NCBI GenBank assembly: GCA_910577155.1
Contig: CAJTMS010000028.1
Coordinates: 1-27,284 of the forward strand
Source: an uncultured Mailhella sp.
GTDB lineage: Bacteria > Desulfobacterota > Desulfovibrionia > Desulfovibrionales > Desulfovibrionaceae
Length of the DNA: 27,284 nt
Direction: 5' to 3'
The number at the start of each line of letters is the position of its first letter. Positions within the stretch are counted from its first letter, which is position 1. This document shows positions 1 to 6,939 of this stretch, piece by piece. The notes under the pieces were generated by a model that saw only the letters and a list, made by a program, of their open reading frames with translations, was not told the origin of the DNA and did not search any database. The translations under genes and the position numbers were made by a program.

Positions 1-120
1 ATAAATTTATTTATAATTCTATTAAAATAAGAATAAATATTTTCTATGCTTTTTGCCTGTGATAGGTATACTAGAGAAAAAAATATTGCATGTGCAAAGA
101 AAAAGAAGTACAAGAAATCT

Positions 121-207
121 GTTGCTAGGGGTGCCGTTTCGGCTGAGATAGGATTTGTTCCTGACCCTTTGAACCTGACGCAGGTTATTCTGCCGTAGGA
201 AAGCCCA
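121..207 (+). promoter_or_regulatory. TPP riboswitch aptamer (thi box)
   Basis: The leader carries the conserved thi-box elements in order: GGGGTGCC and GGCTGAGA near 128-147, ACCCTTTGAACCTGA at 164-178, and a CTGCCGTAGGAAAG-type 3' segment at 190-203. These form the pyrimidine- and pyrophosphate-sensing arms of the thiamine pyrophosphate aptamer. It lies directly upstream of thiC, the classic target. The terminator at 214-241 gives the switch a transcriptional expression platform. Upstream, TATACT at 67-72 could be a -10 box, but I see no convincing -35, so the promoter is not called. A short inverted repeat (TTGCA-TG-TGCAA) at 86-97 precedes the aptamer. Confidence 0.95.
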
Positions 208-213
208 TACCTC

Positions 214-241
214 GCGTCATAAATTCATGACGCTTTTTTTT
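214..241 (+). terminator. Riboswitch-controlled intrinsic terminator in the thiC leader
   Basis: GCGTCAT (214-220) pairs perfectly with ATGACGC (227-233) across a six-base loop, followed by eight T residues (234-241). It sits between the TPP aptamer and the thiC start, so it should stop transcription when TPP is bound. The aptamer contains TGACGC at 176-181, an exact copy of the distal terminator arm, which can instead pair with 214-219 and act as antiterminator. A further GCGTCA at 243-248 can pair with 228-233. Confidence 0.85.
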
Positions 242-262
242 AGCGTCAAAAAGGATGTAAAT

Positions 263-1552
263 ATGTTATCTAAAAACAAAGTGTTGAAAGCTCTTTTTGA
301 CAAGCATGCAAAAGCTCTTTCTGCCTATGAAGGGCTGTCTGTTGAAGAACTCGAAGCAGGCATTAATGCCGGTACCATGGTTATGCTTGGAAACCCCAAT
401 CACCCGAATCTTGAACCGATTATGATTGGACAGCCTGCTCGGGTAAAGGTGAATGCCAATATTGGAACTTCTCCGTTGACCCATTGTCTTGACTCTGAAA
501 AAAATAAAATTAAAGCCTGCATTGAAGCCGGTGCGGATACAATTATGGATTTATCCATTTCCGGAGATTTGGATTCTATCCGTAAAATGATGATTTCTTC
601 TTGGAACAAGCCCATTGGAACTGTTCCCATGTATGCTGTCGGACAGCAGCTTTTGGATAACGATAAGCTGATTTCCTCTATGGATCCGGAAATGCTTTTC
701 AAAGAAGTGGAAAAGCAGGCAGAGCAAGGCGTTGATTACATGACCCTGCACTGCGGCATTACCCGTAAGGGAGCGCAGTTTGGTGATGATAATGACCCTA
801 AGTATGGTCGTGTTATGGGTATTGTTTCCCGCGGCGGATCCATGCTGGCCCGCTGGATGCTTGACAATGACAAAGAAAATCCTTTGATGGTTCATTATGA
901 CAGATTATTGGATATTTGTTTAAAGCATAACGTAACAATTTCCCTTGGTGACGCACTCCGTCCGGGCGGCGGTGATGACGCCGGGGATGCCGCCCAGATT
1001 GAAGAAGCCATTACGCTTGGGCAGCTTGTCCGCCGCAGCCGTGAAGCAGGCGTACAAACCATGATTGAAGGTCCGGGGCACGTTCGTATGCACCAAATTG
1101 CCGCCAATATCCAAATCATCAAACAATTGACCTATAATGCACCTATTTATGTTCTTGGACCTCTTACCATGGACAGCGCTGCCGGGCATGACCATATTGC
1201 AGGGGCAATTGGCGGTGCACTTGGTGTTCAGGCCGGCGTTGACTTTTTATGCTATCTGACGCCTGCCGAGCACTTGGCTTTGCCTGTTGTCGATGATGTT
1301 ACTGCAGGTATCATTGCTTCTAAGATTGCCGCGCAGGCAGGTGAACTGGCACTTGGCAGAAAGCATGCGATTGAACGGGAAAATGCCATGAACAAAGCAA
1401 GAAAAGCTCTCGATTGGGACGGCATGACAAAAGCTGCTCTTGACCCTCAGGCTGTTATCACTCGCCGTGCTCCTCATAAGGACGAAGAAGTATGTGCGAT
1501 GTGCGGTAAATTCTGTGCGGTAAAAATGTTAAACGACAGACGCAAACATTAA
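263..1552 (+). CDS. thiC: Phosphomethylpyrimidine synthase ThiC (short form)
   Basis: ThiC is a cytoplasmic radical-SAM enzyme that rearranges aminoimidazole ribotide into hydroxymethylpyrimidine phosphate, the pyrimidine half of thiamine. The protein has 429 residues from the chosen start and matches the short anaerobe/archaeal-type form without the extra N-terminal domain of E. coli ThiC (about 630 aa). The C-terminal cluster motif CAMCGKFC (about 411-418) supplies the three iron-sulfur cysteines; here the second gap has three residues. An in-frame ATG at 227 lies inside the terminator hairpin, so I prefer the ATG at 263, which has AAGGA at 251-255. Expression is governed by the upstream TPP riboswitch and the gene is monocistronic, ending in a terminator. 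Confidence 0.96.
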   Translation: MLSKNKVLKALFDKHAKALSAYEGLSVEELEAGINAGTMVMLGNPNHPNLEPIMIGQPARVKVNANIGTSPLTHCLDSEKNKIKACIEAGADTIMDLSISGDLDSIRKMMISSWNKPIGTVPMYAVGQQLLDNDKLISSMDPEMLFKEVEKQAEQGVDYMTLHCGITRKGAQFGDDNDPKYGRVMGIVSRGGSMLARWMLDNDKENPLMVHYDRLLDICLKHNVTISLGDALRPGGGDDAGDAAQIEEAITLGQLVRRSREAGVQTMIEGPGHVRMHQIAANIQIIKQLTYNAPIYVLGPLTMDSAAGHDHIAGAIGGALGVQAGVDFLCYLTPAEHLALPVVDDVTAGIIASKIAAQAGELALGRKHAIERENAMNKARKALDWDGMTKAALDPQAVITRRAPHKDEEVCAMCGKFCAVKMLNDRRKH

Positions 1553-1581
1553 TTTTGTGGATTAAAACAGTTCGGTTAAAA

Positions 1582-1609
1582 AAGCACTGGTTTTTCCAGT
1601 GCTTTTTTT
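1582..1609 (+). terminator. Intrinsic terminator after thiC
   Basis: AAGCACTGG (1582-1590) and CCAGTGCTT (1596-1604) form a nine-base-pair stem with a five-T loop, followed by a T run to 1609. It lies 29 bases after the thiC stop and isolates thiC from the next gene. Confidence 0.9.
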
Positions 1610-1642
1610 GTATACTGAATTATAACGTTAAGGAGAACTGCC

Positions 1643-2161
1643 GTGAGAAGAAAAGATAAAGAAATAACTTCCCAAGATGAGATTATCAATATTGTTAAAA
1701 ATGCCCGCATTTGTCATGTTGCATTTCACGATGAAAAATATCCTTATATTATACCGCTTTGCTATGGTTTTGATCATCAGGAAGAGAAAAAATTTTTCTA
1801 TTTTCACGTGGCAAAAGCAGGAAAAAAACTTGATTTAATTAAAAAAAATCCTCATGTAGCCTTTGAAATTGAGAAAGATGTCTGCATTTTCAGAGGCAAA
1901 AATGTCTGTGATTACTCCATGGAATATGAGTCTGTCTGTGGAACGGGAACTATGCGGATTGTTGAAGATGAACATGAAAAAGTATATGGATTACAATGTG
2001 TTACAAAACATAATGCGTTTTATGACACCAATGAAAAGCACATCAGCGAAGTGGATACAGAACTATATAATGCCTATTTTGGATCGGAACATGTGCAAGG
2101 TATTGTATTGCTTGAATTATCTATAGAAAGTTGGACAGGGAAACGGTCTTTTCCTCAGTAA
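1643..2161 (+). CDS. Pyridoxamine 5'-phosphate oxidase-like flavoprotein (NimA-like)
   Basis: A 172-residue protein with the split-barrel FMN-binding fold of the PNPOx-like superfamily. The N-terminal pattern of a helix, then ARICHVAFHDEKYPYIIPLC (about residues 22-41), then FYFHVAKAGKKLDLI (about 52-66) is characteristic of the NimA / Pyridox_ox_2 type. Members bind flavin and reduce small molecules; some confer nitroimidazole resistance, but most have unknown substrates, so no precise role is claimed. The start is GTG at 1643, chosen because AAGGAG at 1630-1635 is seven bases upstream and no ATG fits. The gene stands alone between two terminators. Confidence 0.8.
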   Translation: MRRKDKEITSQDEIINIVKNARICHVAFHDEKYPYIIPLCYGFDHQEEKKFFYFHVAKAGKKLDLIKKNPHVAFEIEKDVCIFRGKNVCDYSMEYESVCGTGTMRIVEDEHEKVYGLQCVTKHNAFYDTNEKHISEVDTELYNAYFGSEHVQGIVLLELSIESWTGKRSFPQ

Positions 2162-2231
2162 AAGAGTATCGCTTATGCATGCATTATTTTGAAAAAATTA
2201 TAAAAAACAGGTTAAAAATTTTTAAAAAAGG

Positions 2232-2257
2232 AAAGGAAGAAAAAATCTTCCTTTTTT
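2232..2257. terminator. Bidirectional intrinsic terminator between convergent genes
   Basis: AAAGGAAGA (2232-2240) pairs with TCTTCCTTT (2246-2254) around a five-A loop. A T run follows on the plus strand (2252-2257), and A residues precede the stem (2224-2229), giving a T run on the minus strand. It lies between the stop at 2161 (+) and the stop at 2268 (-), so it can serve both genes. Confidence 0.8.
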
Positions 2258-2267
2258 ATTTCCGAGC

Positions 2268-3392
2268 CTATTTTTTGCGTGTCAGGTGAAGAATAGTGAT
2301 TTCACCGGGAACAAAAAAGCGGAACGCACTGTATGTCCAAATTCCTGTGCCATTGCTGACATAGAGTTTTGCGGCGTCTTGCCCATAAACTCCTGAAACA
2401 TAGCCGGCATTGAAATATTTGACAAGAGGAATAAGGAAAAAAGCTGTTCCGCCATGGGTATGTCCCGAAAGCTGTAAATCGATGAAGGGCGCAATATCTT
2501 TGAAAGCTGCGGGATAATGGTTTAAATAAATATGGAAGGCAGTTTTCGGGACGGCAGATACATAGGCTTGAGAAGATACAGGCATGTGGCGGGATTGCGC
2601 TTTTGCTCCGGAAATTGCCAGATAGTCGTGAAGATACAGCGTTTGGTCTTCCAGCACCGTTAATTGCTTTTCTTTGAAATATTCCTGCCAGTATGAAAGT
2701 GTGTGATAATTTTCATGGTTGCCAAAAACATAATAAACACCGTCCGGAGCAGAAAGTTTTTGCAGCGGAACAAGGCTCTCACCAATTTCTTGTGGTCTTG
2801 CATCGCCAATATCACCCGTGTGGACAATGAGCTTGGGGTTTTGTTCCATAATTTTTTGGACAACAGCCTCCAGCCATGCTTTGGTAAAAATAAGCCCCGT
2901 GTGCGTATCCGTGATGTGAGCAATAGTATAATTTTCCAATTCCGGCGGCAGATTTTCATAAACAAGTGTCACATGCTTGACGGGCGGCACTTTTATGGTT
3001 TCATAGACACTGCAGGGCGAAGCAAGAAGACAAAGAAAAATGATGCTGCAATTGATTTTTTTTGAGCAAAAAAGGGTATTGCGGATTTGTTTTGTTTTTG
3101 TGAAACAGAGTGAAAGAAGCACAAAAAGGACAACAATGCTAAAATGCATTAGCTTTGCCCAAACAGAAAAAAAGGCAAAAGCGCTCAGCAGTGCAAAACA
3201 AATAATAAGCGGATAGGGGAGAAAGAGGGCCGGATCATAGCGTGGTCCAAGGGGCAGGATATAGGCTAATCCAAAGACTGACAGAATAAAAAAAAGGATT
3301 TTTCCAAAAATGCCTACAGGGAGCGTGTATGCACTCCATGCAAAAAGCAGGCAAACGACAACAGAAAGGGGAATAATAAATTGAAAAATCAT
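2268..3392 (-). CDS. Membrane-anchored metallophosphoesterase (YkuE/YaeI-like)
   Basis: The 374-residue protein has an N-terminal membrane part with about four hydrophobic segments within residues 1-130, then a calcineurin-like phosphoesterase domain from about 150. The metal-binding motifs are complete: DTH (162-164), GDIGD (193-197), GNHE (224-227), NHYP (291-294) and GHTHGG (310-315). Family members act on phosphoester or pyrophosphate bonds at the membrane; YkuE/YaeI relatives have been tied to lipid or cell-wall metabolites. The substrate here cannot be read from sequence. Its ATG overlaps the stop of the upstream PHP gene by one base (TAATG), so the two are probably translationally coupled. 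Confidence 0.88.
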   Translation of the reverse strand: MIFQFIIPLSVVVCLLFAWSAYTLPVGIFGKILFFILSVFGLAYILPLGPRYDPALFLPYPLIICFALLSAFAFFSVWAKLMHFSIVVLFVLLSLCFTKTKQIRNTLFCSKKINCSIIFLCLLASPCSVYETIKVPPVKHVTLVYENLPPELENYTIAHITDTHTGLIFTKAWLEAVVQKIMEQNPKLIVHTGDIGDARPQEIGESLVPLQKLSAPDGVYYVFGNHENYHTLSYWQEYFKEKQLTVLEDQTLYLHDYLAISGAKAQSRHMPVSSQAYVSAVPKTAFHIYLNHYPAAFKDIAPFIDLQLSGHTHGGTAFFLIPLVKYFNAGYVSGVYGQDAAKLYVSNGTGIWTYSAFRFFVPGEITILHLTRKK

Positions 3393-4234
3393 TAAAACGC
3401 TAAATGTACAGGCTGACGGTTGATAAAAATAACATGTTCTGTATAACCGTATTTTTCGGCAAAACGGGCTAAGGCGTCAAATTCATAGGCAACAGTGCCA
3501 ATTTCATGGGTATCGGAGGCAAAGCTAATGGGAATTTGATAGCTCGCAAAAAGCTCCATAATTTTTGGGGCAGGGTGGATTTCCTTGCAGGCTTTGATGA
3601 GCCCGCCTGTTGAAACTTCCAGAACCATATTGGTTTCTTTGAGAACTTTGCAGGTTTCATGCAAACAATCCAAGGCGTTTTTTGTTTCCAGCCATGCATG
3701 AAAATCTTGTATACAGTGAATTTTTACAAAATCCGGGTGGGCAATAATATCTGTTTTGCCGTATTTTGCCAATTGCATGGTACATTCATAATAGGATTCA
3801 AAAAAAGCATATTTTTCTTTTTGACTTGCTTCATCCGGGTTCCAGCGTCCTATGCTTTGCTCTCCGATAAAATGAATTGTTCCAATAACATAATCAAAAG
3901 GACAGCCGGCAATGAGCGTATCCATATAGGCATAATTTTCGGGGGTAAAGTCAAGCTCCATGCCCAGCAAAACTTTCGGGCGCTTTTCGCTGTGTTCTTG
4001 GTTATATTGCTCTGTCTTTTGCTTAAGCTCCAAAATGTCACGGACATAGTTTTTGAAAAAAACGTTCATATCTCCGTCACGGTAAAGTTTGCAGGAAAAT
4101 CCTTCCGGAAGGGGGGTATGCTCTGAAAAACCGTAGTAGTGCAATTTCTTTTGCGTGGCTGCCTGATACATTTCCTGTACTGTATTTTTACCGTGAAAAT
4201 AATCGGTATGGGTGTGAATATCAGCTGTAATCAT
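3392..4234 (-). CDS. PHP-domain histidinol-phosphatase family protein (HisJ/HisK type)
   Basis: A 280-residue PHP phosphoesterase. Metal ligands are visible as DIHTH at residues 5-9, GFSEHTP shortly after, IGTIHF in the middle, DIIAHPDF, and SFASDTH near the C-terminus, in the order expected for histidinol-phosphatase of the PHP class, which releases phosphate from L-histidinol phosphate in histidine synthesis. Related PHP enzymes act on other phosphate esters, and no his gene lies nearby. The longer frame starts with TTG at 4276; I prefer the ATG at 4234 because GGAG lies five bases upstream (4240-4243 on the plus strand) and the metal motif then falls at the N-terminus as usual. First gene of a two-gene unit with the metallophosphoesterase. 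Confidence 0.8.
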   Translation of the reverse strand: MITADIHTHTDYFHGKNTVQEMYQAATQKKLHYYGFSEHTPLPEGFSCKLYRDGDMNVFFKNYVRDILELKQKTEQYNQEHSEKRPKVLLGMELDFTPENYAYMDTLIAGCPFDYVIGTIHFIGEQSIGRWNPDEASQKEKYAFFESYYECTMQLAKYGKTDIIAHPDFVKIHCIQDFHAWLETKNALDCLHETCKVLKETNMVLEVSTGGLIKACKEIHPAPKIMELFASYQIPISFASDTHEIGTVAYEFDALARFAEKYGYTEHVIFINRQPVHLAF

Positions 4235-4334
4235 ACGCACTCCATAAATTTTCCCATAAAAATTTTTATAGTGCAAGTATATACAAATAATAAAAAAAAT
4301 CCAGTTGAAAGTTAAATTAATTTACGTTTTTTAC

Positions 4335-4363
4335 TTGTGATACACAAAAAGGCATGTTATAAA
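4335..4363 (+). promoter_or_regulatory. Sigma-70-type promoter for the CCA-enzyme-like gene
   Basis: TTGTGA (4335-4340), a spacer of exactly 17 bases, then TATAAA (4358-4363), 30 bases upstream of the ATG at 4394. It lies in the divergent spacer between the PHP gene and this gene. Confidence 0.6.
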
Positions 4364-4393
4364 ATTACATATTCTTAAAATAGGGGTCGTTTT

Positions 4394-5722
4394 ATGCCTA
4401 CCAATGAATTAAAAGCAATGTGCAAAACAATTTTAAGAAATGGGTATGATGCGTATTTAATCAATACACCATTACAAAATGAAATTAATGAACTTTTAAA
4501 TATTCGTGAATTTTCCATTGCCTGTGATGTCGATTTGGAAACATTGCAAAAACTTTTCCCAAATCTTGAGGATTCTGATGAACCGGGTGAACTTGCAACC
4601 TATCAAAGTGAAACAGGTTGTACGTTCCGCTTTTATCCTGCCAATGGCGCTGCTGAGGCTGACCCTGAAGCTCTGCGTATTTACTATACAAATCGCATGG
4701 TCAACCAAGTCAAGGAACGTGATCCGAAACTGTATGAAGCTATTATCGGAACAGAAAAGTTTATTAAATCCGAACAGGTTTTTGCCGATTTTTCTTGTGG
4801 CTGTATTAAATTACAGGGTATTCCCCACCAGACTTTAAGTAAAAATTATGTCCTTGCTATCCGTGCAATGCGTTTATCTGCAAACTATGATTTACCCATT
4901 GACCCCAATACGTGGGTCGCTATTGTCAGAAATGCAAGCAAAATCGCAAGTTATCTTTCCGGACATGCCTTTATGAAAGAATGGCGTTTGGTATCAGCCG
5001 AAACTATGTGGCGTTTCTTTGAATTAATGAAAGAAAGCTCTATTTTGCATGGTATTATCCCCGAACTTGGGGCTTTGACGGCTGTAAAACAACATACCAA
5101 CAAAAATGTTGATGTGGAAGAAAGTGTTTTTGATTTCACTATCCGCTGTTTAAAATATTATCCAGAAGAAATATTGCACTATGACTGGGTTGGTGCTGTT
5201 GCAGTGCTGTTCCATGCCATTGGCAAAGCCTATGCTGCTGAACGTGTTGCAGGTCGCTGGTATTTTATTCAATTCCATAGAATTGGGGCGAAAGTAACGC
5301 GTAAAATTTTGCACCGTATGCATTTTGAATCAGATGAAATTGATACCATTTGTGCAATTATCAGCAATCAAATTTGTTTCCAATCCATGATGACTGACAG
5401 AGGTATGCAAAAGTTCCTTGAACTGCCTCATCGGGAACGGCTTATTGAGCTTGCAAGAGCCCAAATTAAGGCTATTCCAAATGGAAACTACACGAACTTC
5501 AACCATAACCTCAAATTTATGGAAAGAGGCACAACTCCGCTTTCCATGCGTGAGCCGCTTTTGAACGGCAATGAAATTATGGAATATACCCATCTTGCCC
5601 CGGGACCAAAAGTTGGTCGCCTGCGTGAAGCACTTTTAAATGCACAAATTATCGGCGAAGTAAAAAATACAGAAGATGCTATCCGCTTTGTTATTGAAAA
5701 TGTTAGCAAAGTCCCTGATTAA
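4394..5722 (+). CDS. CCA-adding enzyme/poly(A) polymerase-like protein with degenerate catalytic motifs
   Basis: The 442-residue protein follows the layout of class II tRNA nucleotidyltransferases/poly(A) polymerases: a nucleotidyltransferase head (about 15-130), a neck with YVLAIRAMRLSANYDLPIDP (152-171) resembling the LRAxRF element, an IIPEL motif (221-225), an HD-like domain near 265-345, and a C-terminal element GRLREALLNAQIIGEVKNTE. The active sites look lost. The usual GG...RD signature aligns with NTPLQN (24-29), the DxD metal pair aligns with E39 and S41, and the HD doublet is HA (274-275). I therefore see a pseudoenzyme-like RNA-binding protein rather than a working CCA enzyme. The start is supported by AGGGG six to seven bases upstream. 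It has its own promoter and terminator. Confidence 0.72.
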   Translation: MPTNELKAMCKTILRNGYDAYLINTPLQNEINELLNIREFSIACDVDLETLQKLFPNLEDSDEPGELATYQSETGCTFRFYPANGAAEADPEALRIYYTNRMVNQVKERDPKLYEAIIGTEKFIKSEQVFADFSCGCIKLQGIPHQTLSKNYVLAIRAMRLSANYDLPIDPNTWVAIVRNASKIASYLSGHAFMKEWRLVSAETMWRFFELMKESSILHGIIPELGALTAVKQHTNKNVDVEESVFDFTIRCLKYYPEEILHYDWVGAVAVLFHAIGKAYAAERVAGRWYFIQFHRIGAKVTRKILHRMHFESDEIDTICAIISNQICFQSMMTDRGMQKFLELPHRERLIELARAQIKAIPNGNYTNFNHNLKFMERGTTPLSMREPLLNGNEIMEYTHLAPGPKVGRLREALLNAQIIGEVKNTEDAIRFVIENVSKVPD

Positions 5723-5766
5723 TAAGAATTGGCAGCAAATATTATTTTGTTGAATAAATTGTTATG

Positions 5767-5795
5767 AAAAACTCGGCTATAAGCCGAGTTTTTTA
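5767..5795. terminator. Intrinsic terminator, probably bidirectional
   Basis: AAAAACTCGGCT and AGCCGAGTTTTT (stem core 5771-5778 with 5782-5789, three-base loop) flanked by A and T runs. It lies between the convergent stops at 5722 (+) and 5828 (-) and can end both transcripts. Confidence 0.9.
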
Positions 5796-5827
5796 TGGAA
5801 AAGCGGTAATTTTTCATTATAGTTTTA

Positions 5828-6928
5828 TCATTCGGAAAAATATCCTAATTTTCTGTATTCCTCTAAAATTTTCTTTGCTTCAGCTTTTTTCTCATTTTTA
5901 TATTCTTCCAAGTCCGCAATTTCTTGGGGAATACCCGCAAGATAACAGTTTATTGTGTCTGCAAGATAGAGGCTTCGCAAGATGGCTCCTTCCGCATTGA
6001 GGTGGTATTCCGTGTCAAAGGAGTATGGTAGTTCAAAGTTTGAAAGTTCAGGAATACCAATAAGGTCAAGACCATATCCTTCGCATTTTTTGTTAACTGC
6101 TTCAATTTTTGTGAGATGTTCTTTTTTGAATAAATTAAAATCTGAAATTTGCATAGATACGGGATAGGTTAAGATAAGTCGTATATTTTGTTTTGCTAAA
6201 TAGTCTGAAAAATCTTTGAGTTGTTCAAAACGAAAATCATTTAAACCTGCTGGATTAACATAGGCATAAGTAACATCATTTTTTAATTTACTTTTATTAT
6301 CTGTAAGAATTTCACCAAAGTTGTTGATAGCATTTCGGTAAGAAGATAATGAAAGAATTGCTGACGAGTTTTTATCTTGCATATGTTCCTCATAAGTATG
6401 GATTGGTAAATCAACATTAAAATTTTTTATGCGGTTGGGGAGAGAAGGAACACTTTTTATAAGTATTTCTAAAAATTGTGTACTTGAAAATTCCTTGATA
6501 AATTCAGTGCCCCATGAGGTTAAATTGTTAGCTTGCCAACTAGTTATGTTATTTTTTTTCTTGTAATAAGTATACTCTAATGGCATGAGTATTATATCAT
6601 TGGGTTTTGCATTTCTTTTTATTAAAGCAAAAAAGACTTCAATAGGCAAAGCGGCATGTAGTCCAAAATTAACGATTTCTTTATTGGTTTTTTCTTTAAT
6701 CAAAGGGGTACATACTCCAAAAAGAGAGTTTGAACCGCTGATAATTATTATTTTAGGATTGGTAATTGTTTTGATATACTGCTCTTTAATGGTAATAGCT
6801 TCTTTTATCCAGTATTCGGCAGGAATATAACGAGGATATTTTATGCAGAGTAAATATGATAAAATCAGTGGACAAATAAATGAAAAAAGAATAAGAGAAA
6901 AAAAAAGGATAATTTTTTGTTTATACAT
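5828..6928 (-). CDS. SGNH-hydrolase-like membrane-anchored partner of the MBOAT acyltransferase
   Basis: A 366-residue protein with one N-terminal membrane anchor (about residues 5-28) and a soluble, presumably extracytoplasmic domain. The segment IIIISGSNSLFG (about 60-71) looks like the nucleophile block of SGNH/DUF1574-type proteins encoded beside MBOAT acyltransferases, with S66 the likely nucleophile. DTEYHLNAEGA (305-315) fits the C-terminal Asp/His block. Together these suggest acyl transfer onto, or removal from, a surface glycan. The gene follows the MBOAT gene by 11 bases on the same strand, which supports a two-part acylation system like DltB/DltD or AlgI/AlgJ. The sequence is very AT-rich, diverged and not assignable to a named family by eye. 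Confidence 0.65.
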   Translation of the reverse strand: MYKQKIILFFSLILFSFICPLILSYLLCIKYPRYIPAEYWIKEAITIKEQYIKTITNPKIIIISGSNSLFGVCTPLIKEKTNKEIVNFGLHAALPIEVFFALIKRNAKPNDIILMPLEYTYYKKKNNITSWQANNLTSWGTEFIKEFSSTQFLEILIKSVPSLPNRIKNFNVDLPIHTYEEHMQDKNSSAILSLSSYRNAINNFGEILTDNKSKLKNDVTYAYVNPAGLNDFRFEQLKDFSDYLAKQNIRLILTYPVSMQISDFNLFKKEHLTKIEAVNKKCEGYGLDLIGIPELSNFELPYSFDTEYHLNAEGAILRSLYLADTINCYLAGIPQEIADLEEYKNEKKAEAKKILEEYRKLGYFSE

Positions 6929-6939
6929 AACAATACCTA

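Noticed and set aside
53..72. Promoter TTGCCT/TATACT before the TPP riboswitch
   Set aside because: The hexamers are only eight bases apart, too close for a sigma-70 promoter, and no better -35 is visible.
227..262. Longer ThiC start at the ATG at 227
   Set aside because: This ATG is part of the terminator hairpin and T run and has no ribosome binding site; the ATG at 263 with AAGGA fits better.
3659..4126. 155-codon open frame on the plus strand
   Set aside because: It lies antisense to the PHP gene, which carries all its metal motifs; there is no ribosome site or recognisable domain.
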